Shown: positions 29,844 through 39,012, counted from the first letter of the stretch. The stretch is DNA of 64,000 bases from Pseudooceanicola antarcticus (GCF_900215355.1 NZ_OBEA01000005.1:248001-312000); one strand, 5' to 3'. Notes: generated from the letters alone by a model not told the origin. Program-made: numbers and translations.

Positions 29844-29935
29844 GGGGGCGGCCTCCTTGGTCGTGGGGCATTTCCGAGTCAGGCGCTGAAGTCTAGACTA
29901 AGTGGCGGCAGATTGAAGAGGCGACAGGAGAAAAA

Positions 29936-30187
29936 ATGTCCCGAACGGCAGAGATCCGCGAGCGGCTGCAGGCCGCTTTCGCACCCGAAGCGCTGGAAGT
30001 GATCGACGACAGCGAAAGACACCGTGGCCATGCGGGTTTCCAGGAGGGCGGCGAAAGCCACTTCATCGTCCGCATGCAGGCCTCGTCCCAGGCCGGTCAG
30101 AGCCGGGTGGCACGCCACCGCGCGGTGCATGACGCCCTTGGCCCCCTGATGGGCCAGATCCACGCGCTGTCGCTGGAGCTCAGCTGA
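29936..30187 (+). CDS. BolA-family protein
   Basis: An 83-residue BolA domain (class II KH-like fold). It has the family signature DDSERHRGHAG with the conserved HxGH-type residues, SHFIVRM and RHRAVHDALGPLMGQ, followed by IHALSLEL. BolA proteins pair with monothiol glutaredoxins in iron-sulfur handling, and some bind DNA. No glutaredoxin gene is adjacent. The gene is divergent from the J-domain protein. GGAG precedes the ATG. Confidence 0.92.
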   Translation: MSRTAEIRERLQAAFAPEALEVIDDSERHRGHAGFQEGGESHFIVRMQASSQAGQSRVARHRAVHDALGPLMGQIHALSLELS

Positions 30188-30189
30188 GC

Positions 30190-30687
30190 CTAGTCGCGCT
30201 TCTCTTCCGAGGCCTCGGTCGAGGTCTCGGCAGAGGTCTCCGCGGTTTCGGAGGGGGCCTCTTCCGCGGCCCCTTTCAGCGCCTCGTGCTGGAACAGCGG
30301 CTCTTCGCGGTTTTTCTCGGCGCGCGAGGTGCGAGCCATGATCACATCCATCAGCCTGCCCGCGCCGGATCCCAGGCGCTTTGCCAGTCCCGGCTTCGCC
30401 GGCGCATAGCCAGAGGAGCTGCGGGCGGGGGCCTCGAGCAGCGGGGTCACCTCCTCCTCGGGGGCGTTTTCCGGATCGCGGCGGAAGATCAGCAGGTTGT
30501 GATAGGTGGTCGACCGGCGGCGCGCGGTTTCGGGCAGCATCTCGGCGCGGCAGTATTCCCAGCCCGAGGCGGCCATGTGGTTGATCACGTCTTCGATGGT
30601 GCGGGCGAACTTCGCCTCCGCGCCCTTCACGCCCCGCTGGCGCCCTGCCCGGTCCGGTGCCGGTACGACCCTGTATTCCCAGTTCAT
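30190..30687 (-). CDS. DUF4177-like protein with acidic tail
   Basis: A 165-residue protein. Residues 1-75 (MNWEYRVVPAP; INHMAASGWEYCRAEML; TYHNLLIFRRD) match the pattern of DUF4177 domains, small alpha/beta domains of unknown role. The rest is Pro/Ala-rich and ends in a Glu/Thr/Ser tract (SETAETSAETSTEASEE). The start at 30687 overlaps the stop of the thioesterase gene as ATGA, so translation is coupled; an earlier in-frame start at 30717 would lie inside that gene. It is the last gene of the leftward group. Confidence 0.72.
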   Translation of the reverse strand: MNWEYRVVPAPDRAGRQRGVKGAEAKFARTIEDVINHMAASGWEYCRAEMLPETARRRSTTYHNLLIFRRDPENAPEEEVTPLLEAPARSSSGYAPAKPGLAKRLGSGAGRLMDVIMARTSRAEKNREEPLFQHEALKGAAEEAPSETAETSAETSTEASEEKRD

Positions 30688-31148
30688 TTCCGCAGTCCCA
30701 TCGGTTTGCCCACCCAATCGGGTATCGGCTCCTTCTGGTGCTCCGCCAGGGCCGCGTCAAGCTTGGCCTTCACCGCCTCCGGGTAAGAGGCCACCTTCGG
30801 CCCCGTCTGATCCACATGCAGGCTGATCCCCTCGCCGGTGGCGGCCACCCAGCCGTCCTCGTGGATCAGCTCCTGCGCATAATGGAAGGCCTTGGGCCCC
30901 ACCTCCAGCAGCCGCATCGAGGCGCGCAGCTTTGCGCCCTCATGCACCTCCTGCAGGTAGCGGATGCGGAACTCGGCCGTATAGGTCGTGTTGCCGGTGT
31001 CGCGCAGGTAGGCCTCGCCCATCCCCATGTCCTCGCAGAAGGGATCCGAGCCGAGGTCGAAGAGCACCCCGTAATAGGCCATGTTGAGATGGCCGTTGTA
31101 GTCGATCCACTCGGGTCGGACGATCATTTCGGGGCTGAGATAGGGCAT
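30684..31148 (-). CDS. 4HBT-type acyl-CoA thioesterase
   Basis: A 154-residue hotdog protein with the 4-hydroxybenzoyl-CoA thioesterase motif WIDYNGHLNMAYYGVLFDLG, in which the Asp/Asn region is the catalytic centre. FRIRYLQEVHEGAKLRASMRL forms the central strands. It would hydrolyse an acyl-CoA or similar thioester (substrate unknown). AGGAG precedes the ATG at 31148. It lies 53 bp behind the TPR gene and is coupled to the DUF4177-like gene. Confidence 0.87.
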   Translation of the reverse strand: MPYLSPEMIVRPEWIDYNGHLNMAYYGVLFDLGSDPFCEDMGMGEAYLRDTGNTTYTAEFRIRYLQEVHEGAKLRASMRLLEVGPKAFHYAQELIHEDGWVAATGEGISLHVDQTGPKVASYPEAVKAKLDAALAEHQKEPIPDWVGKPMGLRK

Positions 31149-31201
31149 GCGGTCTCCTCTGGTCGTTGGGAAAGGTAGCAGAGGGGGGAGTAAGGGCAAG
31201 G

Positions 31202-33163
31202 TCAGAGGCGGGAGAGGATGTAGGTGCGGAGTTCGGTGGCTTTGTCGTGGTAGAAGGGGGTGTCTTCGGGGGTGTAGACTTCGAGGGCGGCGTCGACGTG
31301 GGAGAGAGCGGTACGGAGGTGCGCGGCGGAGGTTTCGCCTTCGGTTTTCTCTGAGAGGGTGAGTTCTGCAAGCGCCATATTCTCCTGCGTCTGCGCCCAT
31401 AGAAATGGCACCGTCTCACGGGTCCGGGCCTCCAGCGCTGCGCGATAGGCGGCGATAGCCTCTTCCAGACGCGCCGTGCCGCTTTCGCGCGCACCGAGGT
31501 TCCGGAGCGCAACGCCCAGATTGTTCTGCGTCGCGGCCCAATCGAGCGGCACCGTCTCGCGGGTCCGGACCTCCAGCGCCGCGCGATAGGCCACGACCGC
31601 CTCTTCCAGACGCGCCGTGCCGCTTTCGCGCGCGCCGAGGGTCCAGAGCGCAGCGCCCAGATTGTTCTGCGTCGCGGCCCAATCGAGCGGCACCGTCTCG
31701 CGCGGCAGTACCTCCAGCGCCGCGCGATAGGCCGCGACTGCCTCTTCCAAACGCGTCGTGCCGCTTTCGCGCGCGCCGAGATCCCGGAGCGCGGTGCCCA
31801 GATTGTTCTGAGTCCCTGCCCAATCGAGCGGCACCGTCTCGCGCGGCAGTACCTCCAGCGCCGCGCGACAGGCTGCGACTGCCTCTTCCAGACGCGCCGT
31901 GCCGCTTTGGCGCGCGCCGAGACCCCGGAGCGCGGTGCCCAGATTGTTCTGCGCATTGGCCCAATCGAGCGGCACCGTCTCGCGGGTCCGGATCTCCAGC
32001 GCCGCGCGATAGGCGGCGACCGCCTCTTCCATACGCGCCGTGCCGCTTTCGCGCGCGCCGAGATCCGAGAGCGCATTGCCGAAGTCGTTTTGAGCGGTGG
32101 CTTGCTTCGCCGGGGTGTCAGCCAACTGGAGGCAGGCCTCGGCGAGGGCGATGGAGACTTCGAGGTCGAAGTTCAGGCCAAGGTCGCGGCCACGTTCGTA
32201 CCACGTCCTTCTGACGCTGCGCAAAGCCTCGAACCGGGCGCTGCTTTCGGGCACCTCGATCTCCAACTTCTCCAGCTCGCAGTTCACCGCATCCTCGACG
32301 GAGCGGGCCAGCACGGCCTGGGCGATGCCCTTGTCCAGCAGGGCGACCAGCGCGGCCTTTTCCTCGGCTAACTTCTCGCGCCGGGCTTCGCGGGCGCGGC
32401 GGAGGACGGCCATGCCCTCTTCCAGCTTGTCCTCGTCGTTCAGCCGGTCGACCTCGGCCATGATCTGGGCGATCTCGGCGTCCAGATTGGCGCCGGGGGA
32501 GCGTTGCGAGGCGACTTCGAGGGCGCGTTCGAGACCGCGACAGGCCGAGATGAAGTCCTCTGCGCCGCCCGCGTAGCGACGGGCGAGACCAAGGACGAGC
32601 TCGTGGGATAGCGCCAGTTCCGCAGCCTTGTCGGCGGTCTGGGCCACAAGCTTCTCGATCCGGTCGTTGAGGGCCTGAAAGTGCTGCAGCACCGCATCCT
32701 GAAACGCCGCCTCCATCAGCTTCGCCTGCTCGGGGTCCTGCAGCAGGAGCCGCATGATTGGCAGCATCACGCGTGTGAAGTCCGATTGCAGCAGGCCCGG
32801 TTGCAGCGCCGGGTCGGCGCCGGGCTGGTTCAGCTTGGCCAGCATCGCCGCGATGACGGCGCGCGGCTCGCGGTTGGCCTCCATGATGTCCTTGGCGCTC
32901 GGCAGGCCCTTGTCGATCATCTGCGGGATGAGCGCCCGATGCGCTTCCGGCAGGTGCTGGTCAGCCAGGGCGTCGGTCAGACGAGAGGCGATCTCGTCGC
33001 GCAGGGGCTTCGCTGCGGCGGGCAGACGCCGGGACAACTCACGCGCGGAGAGGCCCGCCGTGATGACCGCGCCGGTCCCCGCCACCAGCCCGGTTGCAGT
33101 GGACAGGCCTGCGGCGCAGACCAGCAGGTTCGCTCCGTGCAGCACTTTTTCGGTATATGGCAT
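31202..33163 (-). CDS. TPR protein with six 47-residue repeats and an unknown N-terminal region
   Basis: A 653-residue protein. Residues 10-40 are hydrophobic (LLVCAAGLSTATGLVAGTGA) and may insert in or touch a membrane. Residues 41-340 are helical, charged in 225-275, with no domain I recognise. From residue 356 six units start at Q358, 405, 452, 499, 546 and 593, a strict 47-residue period (e.g. TQNNLGTALRDLGARESG then RLEEAVAAYRAALEV). TPRs bind protein partners. The 141-bp DNA units are near identical, so the array is young or homogenised. The last ~60 codons favour GAA, AAA and CTC, unlike the rest. It is co-directional with the sigma/anti-sigma pair. Confidence 0.8.
   Translation of the reverse strand: MPYTEKVLHGANLLVCAAGLSTATGLVAGTGAVITAGLSARELSRRLPAAAKPLRDEIASRLTDALADQHLPEAHRALIPQMIDKGLPSAKDIMEANREPRAVIAAMLAKLNQPGADPALQPGLLQSDFTRVMLPIMRLLLQDPEQAKLMEAAFQDAVLQHFQALNDRIEKLVAQTADKAAELALSHELVLGLARRYAGGAEDFISACRGLERALEVASQRSPGANLDAEIAQIMAEVDRLNDEDKLEEGMAVLRRAREARREKLAEEKAALVALLDKGIAQAVLARSVEDAVNCELEKLEIEVPESSARFEALRSVRRTWYERGRDLGLNFDLEVSIALAEACLQLADTPAKQATAQNDFGNALSDLGARESGTARMEEAVAAYRAALEIRTRETVPLDWANAQNNLGTALRGLGARQSGTARLEEAVAACRAALEVLPRETVPLDWAGTQNNLGTALRDLGARESGTTRLEEAVAAYRAALEVLPRETVPLDWAATQNNLGAALWTLGARESGTARLEEAVVAYRAALEVRTRETVPLDWAATQNNLGVALRNLGARESGTARLEEAIAAYRAALEARTRETVPFLWAQTQENMALAELTLSEKTEGETSAAHLRTALSHVDAALEVYTPEDTPFYHDKATELRTYILSRL
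31400..32090 (-). repeat. Tandem 141-bp coding repeats
   Basis: About five near-identical units encode the TPR array. The marker CAGATTGTTCTG recurs at about 31518, 31658, 31799 and 31940. They are in frame and coding, so this is a minisatellite-like array rather than a CRISPR. Confidence 0.85.
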
Positions 33164-33262
33164 CCCGTCCCCCTGATCCCCTTCCGCGTCAGGCTAGGCG
33201 GCGGCTCGCGCTCGGGCAAGGTCCCTGCCCGACCCTTTGCGCCATCCGGGACCGGATGCGCG

Positions 33263-33991
33263 CTATTCCGGCAGCACCCTCAGCTCCGCCTCGGCCAGTG
33301 TCGGCCCCTGCGGCTGGGTCAGGACGCCGCCCAGGGGCTCTAGCGTCACGGCGATCGTGGCTCCGGGGGCCAGGGCCGCGACGGGGGCTGGCAGGTCGAG
33401 GCGCTGCTCGGTCTCGCCCTCGGGCCAGAGCAGCAGCGGGATCACCGCGTCACCGGCCAGCAGCCAAAGCTGGTGGCCAGCCCCCTGGGGCGCGGACGGG
33501 CCGTCGCGGGTCAGGATGAGGCGGGCGGTGTCGGGGTTGAAACGGATCAGGTAGCCGGTCTCACCCGCCGGACCGGCGGCCTCGAGCCGGGCCTCGTAGC
33601 CGGGCGAGAGCGGCGTCTCCATCAGCCCGTATTCCCAGGCCAGGAAGGCCAGGGCAACGGCGGTGGCGGTGCCGATGACCAGCTCTCCGATGCCCAGGGA
33701 CGCGATAAAGCCGCGCAGCCCGCGCGGCGCGATATCATCGGCGCGGAGCCGGTCCAGCAGGGCACGGCGCAGGCGGTCCGAGGCCGGCAGTTCCTCCAGC
33801 GCCTCGGCCATGGCGGCGGGATCGCCTGCCCAGTCCTCGACCAGCTGCGCCAGGGCGGGGGCCTCGGCGAGACGGGTCAGGAAGGCCGCGCGATCCTCGG
33901 GCGAGAGCAGATCGAGCAGGTATTCGGCGGCGCCTATCTGCTCTGCCTGGCTCAACTCGAGGGTCTCGGGCATGTCGGGCCTCGGGCTCAT
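33263..33991 (-). CDS. Anti-sigma factor, RskA-like
   Basis: A 242-residue protein. The N-terminal cytosolic part (QAEQIGAAEYLLDLLSPEDR; LVEDWAGDPAAMAEALEELP) resembles the sigma-binding region of RskA-type anti-sigma factors. A transmembrane helix follows at about 97-118 (GELVIGTATAVALAFLAWEYG). The C-terminal periplasmic RskA domain has GAGHQLWLLAGDAVIPL and ATIAVTLEPLGGV. The start at 33991 overlaps the sigma stop as ATGA and has AAGGAG upstream, so it is coupled to the sigma gene. It would hold the sigma factor inactive at the membrane. A CATCCGG/CCGGATG hairpin (33243-33258) follows its stop. Confidence 0.85.
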   Translation of the reverse strand: MSPRPDMPETLELSQAEQIGAAEYLLDLLSPEDRAAFLTRLAEAPALAQLVEDWAGDPAAMAEALEELPASDRLRRALLDRLRADDIAPRGLRGFIASLGIGELVIGTATAVALAFLAWEYGLMETPLSPGYEARLEAAGPAGETGYLIRFNPDTARLILTRDGPSAPQGAGHQLWLLAGDAVIPLLLWPEGETEQRLDLPAPVAALAPGATIAVTLEPLGGVLTQPQGPTLAEAELRVLPE

Positions 33992-34530
33992 CGCGTCAGG
34001 CACTCCTTCAGCTTCAGCAGGCTGCGGCGCAGCCAGGTCCGCATGGTGTTCAGCGGCACCTCGTATTTCTCGGCAAGCTCCTGGTATGAATAGCCCATCA
34101 GGTAGGCGCCCTTGACCGCCTCGGCGCGGTCGACCTCCAGCTCTTCAAGGCAGGCCAGCAGGCGGGCGCGCTCTCCCGAGGCGATGGCCTCGGCCTCGGG
34201 ACCGGGCTGCGGAGAGGGTAGCTCCTCGGCCTCGGAAAGATCGGTGCCGCGTACCTTGCGGGCGCGCAGTCGGTCGATGGCGGTATTGCGGGAAACGGTG
34301 ATCAGCCAGGTCATCGGCGAGAAGCCGGTGGCGCGATAGCGCTCGGCATTGCGCCAGATCTTGACGAAGGTGTCCTGCAGCGCCTCTTCGGCCTCGGCCC
34401 GGCTGCCCAGGATACGCAGCCCCACGCCGAAGAGCTTGGCCGAGGTCAGCTGGTAAAGGCGCTGGAACGCGGCGCGATCGCCCGCGGCCACCTGCGCGAT
34501 CAGATCCTCGATTTCCTCAAGCGTCGCCAT
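33988..34530 (-). CDS. ECF-type RNA polymerase sigma factor
   Basis: A 180-residue sigma-70 protein of the extracytoplasmic-function group, with only regions 2 and 4. Region 2 shows [37 protein letters not shown] and [20 protein letters not shown]. Region 4 has the [23 protein letters not shown]. It is paired by an ATGA overlap with its anti-sigma factor. The stimulus is unknown. It is divergent from cobS; I found no clear ECF-type GGAAC promoter in front of it, so autoregulation is untested. Confidence 0.92.
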   Translation of the reverse strand: MATLEEIEDLIAQVAAGDRAAFQRLYQLTSAKLFGVGLRILGSRAEAEEALQDTFVKIWRNAERYRATGFSPMTWLITVSRNTAIDRLRARKVRGTDLSEAEELPSPQPGPEAEAIASGERARLLACLEELEVDRAEAVKGAYLMGYSYQELAEKYEVPLNTMRTWLRRSLLKLKECLTR

Positions 34531-34708
34531 GGCGCCCCTTCACGTCCCGCGTCATTTTCGGCCCGCTCCCGGAGATCTTCGACGCCGCTTCTTCCTGCCC
34601 CGCCGGGGCAGTCGTTTTTGCCCTTTCCCTCGCCGTGCGCTTCGATATGGTGCATCGGAACGCCGCAGCTTGCTGCGGTTGCGAATAGACAGGAAGGACG
34701 TACCGACC

Positions 34709-35692
34709 ATGGCCGAGGGATCGCTCGATAGCAACGCCAAACCGACCGAGGAAATCTCCGTACGCGAGACCTTCGGCATCGACACGGACATGGTGGTCAA
34801 GGGCTTCGAGGAACGTTCGGACCGCGTGCCCGAGGTGGACAGCACCTACCGTTTCGACCCCGATACCACGCTGGCGATCCTGGCAGGCTTCAGCCACAAC
34901 CGCCGGGTCATGGTGCAGGGCTACCACGGCACGGGCAAGTCGACCCATATCGAACAGGTCGCGGCGCGGCTGAACTGGCCGACCGTGCGCGTCAACCTGG
35001 ACAGCCACATCAGCCGGATCGACCTGATCGGCAAGGATGCGATCAAGCTGAAGGACGGCAAGCAGGTCACCGAGTTCCACGAGGGCATCCTGCCCTGGGC
35101 CCTGCGCAACCCCGCCGCCATCGTCTTCGACGAATATGACGCCGGTCGCGCCGACGTGATGTTCGTCATCCAGCGTGTGCTGGAGACCGACGGCAAGCTG
35201 ACCCTGCTCGACCAGAACGAGGTCATCACGCCGAACAAGTTCTTCCGCATCTTCGCCACCTCGAACACGGTGGGCCTGGGCGACACGACCGGCCTCTACC
35301 ACGGCACCCAGCAGATCAACCAGGCACAGATGGACCGCTGGTCCCTCGTCGCCACGCTGAACTACCTCAGCCATGACGCGGAAGCCGCGATCGTGCTGTC
35401 GAAGGCGCCGCATTACAACACCGAGAAGGGCCGCCGGACCATCAGCCAGATGGTGACCCTGGCCGGCCTCACCCGCACCGCCTTCATGAACGGCGACCTC
35501 TCGACGGTGATGTCGCCGCGGACGCTGATCAACTGGGCCCAGAACGCCGAGATCTTCCGCAACACCGGCTATGCCTTCCGCCTGACCTTCCTCAACAAGT
35601 GCGACGAGCTCGAGCGCCAGACCGTGGCCGAGTTCTACCAGCGCTGTTTCGACGAGGAACTGCCGGAAAGCGCCGCCTCCGCCGCGAGCTGA
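34709..35692 (+). CDS. cobS: Aerobic cobaltochelatase subunit CobS
   Basis: The AAA+ ATPase subunit of the CobNST chelatase, which inserts cobalt into hydrogenobyrinic acid diamide in the aerobic B12 pathway. Walker A is GYHGTGKST at 71-79; Walker B lies in [10 protein letters not shown]. At 327 residues it has the usual length. The start at 34709 has AGGAAGG upstream, whereas the open frame extends leftward with low-complexity Arg-rich residues and no support. A dyad CCGCAGC/GCTGCGG (34663-34678) lies in its leader. Its partner cobT is 1.35 kb downstream. Confidence 0.95.
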   Translation: MAEGSLDSNAKPTEEISVRETFGIDTDMVVKGFEERSDRVPEVDSTYRFDPDTTLAILAGFSHNRRVMVQGYHGTGKSTHIEQVAARLNWPTVRVNLDSHISRIDLIGKDAIKLKDGKQVTEFHEGILPWALRNPAAIVFDEYDAGRADVMFVIQRVLETDGKLTLLDQNEVITPNKFFRIFATSNTVGLGDTTGLYHGTQQINQAQMDRWSLVATLNYLSHDAEAAIVLSKAPHYNTEKGRRTISQMVTLAGLTRTAFMNGDLSTVMSPRTLINWAQNAEIFRNTGYAFRLTFLNKCDELERQTVAEFYQRCFDEELPESAASAAS

Positions 35693-35695
35693 CCC

Positions 35696-36373
35696 ATGCA
35701 TCTCGGCCTGATCGGTGGCATCGGCGTGGCGGCAAGCCTGGTCTACTACCAGCGCCTCGCCGCCCGTGTCACCGAACGGGGCGGGACGCTGCGGATGACC
35801 CTGGTCCATGCGGATATCCAGGAGCTCATCGCCAACAACCTCGCCTGGAACACCCAGGCCCAGGCTGAAAGCTACGCCCGCCATATCGAGACGCTGCGCG
35901 CCGCCGGTTGCGACTGCGCGGTCATCACCTCGATCGGCGGGCATTTCTGTTTCCCCGAGACCGAGGCCCTGTCCTCCCTCCCCCTCGTCAGCGCCATCGC
36001 CCCGCTGGATCAGCATTTCGCCCGCCAGGGTCTGAAGCGCGTCGGTCTTCTGGGCACCGCCAACGTGATGCGCACCCGCCTCTTCGGCCAGATGAAGCAA
36101 ACCGAGGCCGTGGCCCCCGACGGCGATCTGGACGCCATCGGCAAGCTCTACCAGGACATCGCGGTGACCGGGTTCTGCACCGGGGACCAGCGGGCCGCGT
36201 TCTTCGAGCTGGGCCGCAGGATGGTCGAGGACCAGGGCGCCGAGGCGGTGATCCTGGCCGGCACCGACCTCAACCTCGCCTTCGACCGCGATGCGGGCTA
36301 CCCGGTGGTCGATGCGCTGGATATCCACGTGGATCTGCTGGCGGATCTGGCGACGGGCCGCGCCAGCCTCTGA
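35696..36373 (+). CDS. Asp/Glu racemase-fold protein lacking the catalytic cysteines
   Basis: A 225-residue protein of the aspartate/glutamate racemase superfamily: MHLGLIGGIGVAASLVYYQR at the N-terminus, VGLLGTANVMRTRLF in the middle and AVILAGTDLNL near the C-terminus. Active racemases need two Cys, in ACNT-type and GCTE-type motifs. The equivalent positions here read ITSIGGH (Ser79) and LAGTD (Gly189), so two-base Cys racemisation is not expected. It starts 3 bp after cobS and so shares its transcript. Possible roles are a hydrolase, an isomerase of different chemistry, or a non-catalytic protein. Confidence 0.8.
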   Translation: MHLGLIGGIGVAASLVYYQRLAARVTERGGTLRMTLVHADIQELIANNLAWNTQAQAESYARHIETLRAAGCDCAVITSIGGHFCFPETEALSSLPLVSAIAPLDQHFARQGLKRVGLLGTANVMRTRLFGQMKQTEAVAPDGDLDAIGKLYQDIAVTGFCTGDQRAAFFELGRRMVEDQGAEAVILAGTDLNLAFDRDAGYPVVDALDIHVDLLADLATGRASL

Positions 36374-36455
36374 GCCGGTCGATCCGCGCCTCAACCTTTT
36401 CTGAAAGCCTTTCTGCCTAACCTCCAGGTGACGTTTCATCCGGGAGGGGTGACAG

Positions 36456-36839
36456 ATGTCTGCAAGAACCGGCCTCATGATGACCCTGCTGGCGCTCACC
36501 TGTGCACCGGGCAGCCCCGGCGCGGCCCCGGTCTCGGCCGATCCGGCCCGGCTTTTCGCCCGCTGCGCCGGGCGGCTGATGGCCGAGGTCGAGCATCACT
36601 GGCTGCTGTCGACCGATCCCGCCCGCGCCGAAGCGGCCCTGCAGGACATGAAGGACCTGCTCGCCGCGCTCCCCAGGGCCGAGACCCGCCGCCTCCTGAC
36701 CCTGCGCACCGAGGCTCGGGCCGCGCAACGCGCCCTGCTGGACACCGCCCGCTTCTCAGGCAATGCCGAGAAGGCCGCCCGCGCCGGTCTGATGGCAGAG
36801 ACATTGCTGGGCCAATGTCGCGCCCTGCTTCTGCGCTAG
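36456..36839 (+). CDS. Secreted hypothetical protein
   Basis: A 127-residue protein with a short signal peptide ([20 protein letters not shown]) and a mature region that is almost all helix ([36 protein letters not shown]). Two cysteines, in ARCAGR and GQCRALL, could pair in the periplasm. GGGAGGGG lies upstream of the ATG. It falls between the cobS/racemase unit and cobT and is followed by repeat R3. No family recognised. Confidence 0.65.
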   Translation: MSARTGLMMTLLALTCAPGSPGAAPVSADPARLFARCAGRLMAEVEHHWLLSTDPARAEAALQDMKDLLAALPRAETRRLLTLRTEARAAQRALLDTARFSGNAEKAARAGLMAETLLGQCRALLLR

Positions 36840-36863
36840 GGGCCCCGCGGCAAGTCTCGGATG

Positions 36864-36974
36864 CCTCCGGCGGCAGTATTTATGGCCGTCGGATGAAGGC
36901 AGGGCCTCTTCTTCCTATCCGATGGCCAAAAATACTGCGGGGGAATCCGCATGGCGGATGGGGGCAGAGCCCCC
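36864..36974. repeat. Intergenic repeat R3 (inverted pair plus hairpin)
   Basis: The left unit (36864-36895) and right unit (36916-36943) form an inverted pair with the same core as R2 (CAGTATTT.TGGCC.TCGGATG versus TATCCGATGGCCAAAAATAC). A GGGGGC-AGA-GCCCCC hairpin at 36960-36974 ends the element. It lies in the 5' region of cobT. Confidence 0.85.
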
Positions 36975-37045
36975 TCTCCGTGCTTCGACAAGCCGCGCTG
37001 CGCTTCCCGCTTGCGAGCGCCCCGGCCAAGTGCTTTATCTTCCCC

Positions 37046-38920
37046 ATGAGCAAGTCCAGCGACAATCCCGCCGATCCGTTCAAGAAGGCCCTGGCCGAGG
37101 CCACCAAGGTCATGGCCGACGACTCGGACCTGAACGTGCAATACAGCGTCGACCCCTCGGGCAAGAGCGGCGACCAGATGCGCCTGCCGCAGATCTCGCG
37201 CCGTCTCAGCAAGGACGAGGTCCTGCTGGCGCGCGGCACCGCCGATGCGCTGGCCCTGCACCACCGCTATCACGACGCCTCGACCTACGGGAAATACCAG
37301 CCCGAGGGCCAGATGGCGCGCGAGCTCTTCGAGGCCATGGAGACCGCCCGCTGCGAGGCCATGGGCGCCCGCGACATGCCGGGCACCGCGGGCAATATCG
37401 ACCACAAGATCGGCGCCGAGGCGCGCCGCATGGGCTATGACGGCATCAAGGACCGGGCCTCTGCCCCGCTGCCCGCCGCCGCGGGCTACCTGATCCGTCA
37501 CCTGGCCACCGGCCGCGACATGCCCGCCGGGGCCGAGAATGTCATGGAGCTCTGGCGCGATTTCATGGAAGAGCGCGCCGGCGACACGCTGGAAAACCTC
37601 GGCGACAAGCTCTCGGACCCCCAGGCCTTCGCCCGTTTCGCCCGCCGCATGATCGAGGACCTGGGCTATGGCGATCAGCTGGGCGATGACCCGGATGCCG
37701 AGGATGACGAGGCCCAGGACGACGCCGAGGAGGCCCAGGAGGACGAGCAGGACCCCGACTCGACCGGCGAGGACGACAGTGAAGAGCAGCCCGAGGCCTC
37801 TCCCGAGCAGAGCCAGGAAGACCAGCAGGACAGCTCCGAGGCCGAGGTCAGCGCTGACGAGATGGCCGACCAGGAGGCCGGCGAAGAGGCCGAGATGCCC
37901 GAGGGCGAGGCCCCGCAGGAGCCCCCCGCCCCCGCGCCGGTCAGCGACGCCGATCCGAATTACGTCATCTATTCCGACGCCTACGACGAGGAGATCTCGG
38001 CCGAGGACCTCGCCGATCCGGCCGAGCTGGAGCGCCTGCGCGCCTATCTCGATCAGCAGCTCGACCCGCTGAAGGGCGCCGTCGGACGGCTGGCCAACAA
38101 GCTGCAGCGCCGCCTGCAGGCCCAGCAGAACCGCTCCTGGGAATTCGACAAGGAAGAGGGCGTGCTGGATGCGGGCCGCCTGGCCCGCGTCGTGGCCAAC
38201 CCGACCACGCCGCTGTCCTTCAAGGTCGAGAAAGACATGGAGTTCCGCGACACCGTGGTGACCCTGCTGATCGACAACTCCGGCTCGATGCGTGGCCGTC
38301 CCATCTCGATCGCGGCGATCTGCGCCGACGTGCTGGCCCGCACGTTGGAACGCTGCTCGGTCAAGGTCGAGATCCTGGGCTTCACCACCCGCGCCTGGAA
38401 GGGCGGGCAATCGCGCGAGAAGTGGCTGGCCGATGGCCGCCCGCAGCAGCCGGGCCGCCTGAACGACCTGCGCCATATCATCTACAAGCAGGCCGATGCC
38501 CCCTGGCGCCGCTCGCGCGACAACCTCGGCCTGATGATGAAGGAAGGCCTGCTGAAGGAAAACATCGACGGCGAGGCCCTGGAGTGGGCGCACCGCCGCA
38601 TGGTGGGCCGCCGCGAGGCGCGCCGCATCCTGATGGTGATCTCCGACGGCGCGCCCGTCGACGATTCGACGCTCTCGGTGAACCCCGCCAACTTCCTGGA
38701 AAAGCACCTGCGCGACGTGATCGCCATGATCGAGAAGCGCAAGGCGGTCGAGCTGATTGCCATCGGCATCGGCCACGATGTGACCCGCTACTACCAGCGC
38801 GCCGTCACCATCACCGATGTCGACCAGCTGGCCGGTGCGATGACCGAGCAACTGGCCTCGCTCTTCGACAACGACCCGCGGGCCCGCGCCCGCATGGTCG
38901 GGATCAAGCGCGCGGGCTGA
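37046..38920 (+). CDS. cobT: Aerobic cobaltochelatase subunit CobT
   Basis: The von Willebrand A subunit of CobNST. With CobS it forms the ATP-driven ring that assists CobN. A very acidic Asp/Glu/Gln/Ser segment (about residues 210-310) joins the N-terminal region to the vWA domain, whose MIDAS metal site is DNSGS at 410-414. At 624 residues it is typical. The start at 37046 opens [20 protein letters not shown]. Leftward in-frame sequence runs through repeat R3 and is not coding. A perfect terminator follows. Confidence 0.95.
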   Translation: MSKSSDNPADPFKKALAEATKVMADDSDLNVQYSVDPSGKSGDQMRLPQISRRLSKDEVLLARGTADALALHHRYHDASTYGKYQPEGQMARELFEAMETARCEAMGARDMPGTAGNIDHKIGAEARRMGYDGIKDRASAPLPAAAGYLIRHLATGRDMPAGAENVMELWRDFMEERAGDTLENLGDKLSDPQAFARFARRMIEDLGYGDQLGDDPDAEDDEAQDDAEEAQEDEQDPDSTGEDDSEEQPEASPEQSQEDQQDSSEAEVSADEMADQEAGEEAEMPEGEAPQEPPAPAPVSDADPNYVIYSDAYDEEISAEDLADPAELERLRAYLDQQLDPLKGAVGRLANKLQRRLQAQQNRSWEFDKEEGVLDAGRLARVVANPTTPLSFKVEKDMEFRDTVVTLLIDNSGSMRGRPISIAAICADVLARTLERCSVKVEILGFTTRAWKGGQSREKWLADGRPQQPGRLNDLRHIIYKQADAPWRRSRDNLGLMMKEGLLKENIDGEALEWAHRRMVGRREARRILMVISDGAPVDDSTLSVNPANFLEKHLRDVIAMIEKRKAVELIAIGIGHDVTRYYQRAVTITDVDQLAGAMTEQLASLFDNDPRARARMVGIKRAG

Positions 38921-38947
38921 CACGGGGCCCGACCGACACGACACGGC

Positions 38948-38980
38948 AAAGCCGGGGCCAGGGCCCCGGCTTTCTTCTTC
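38948..38980 (+). terminator. Intrinsic terminator of cobT
   Basis: AAAGCCGGGGCC / GGCCCCGGCTTT forms a 12-bp stem, followed by CTTCTTC, 27 bp after the cobT stop. Confidence 0.88.
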
Positions 38981-39012
38981 GCCGCCCGCATCCTCTCGGA
39001 CCGTGCCAATTT

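Noticed and set aside
31400-32090. Regular 141-bp repeats as a possible CRISPR or satellite
   Set aside because: Repeats are in frame, lack spacers and encode TPR units, so they are coding.
36428-37045. Extending cobT leftward to 36428
   Set aside because: The extension crosses the secreted-protein gene in another frame and repeat R3; the conserved CobT start is at 37046.
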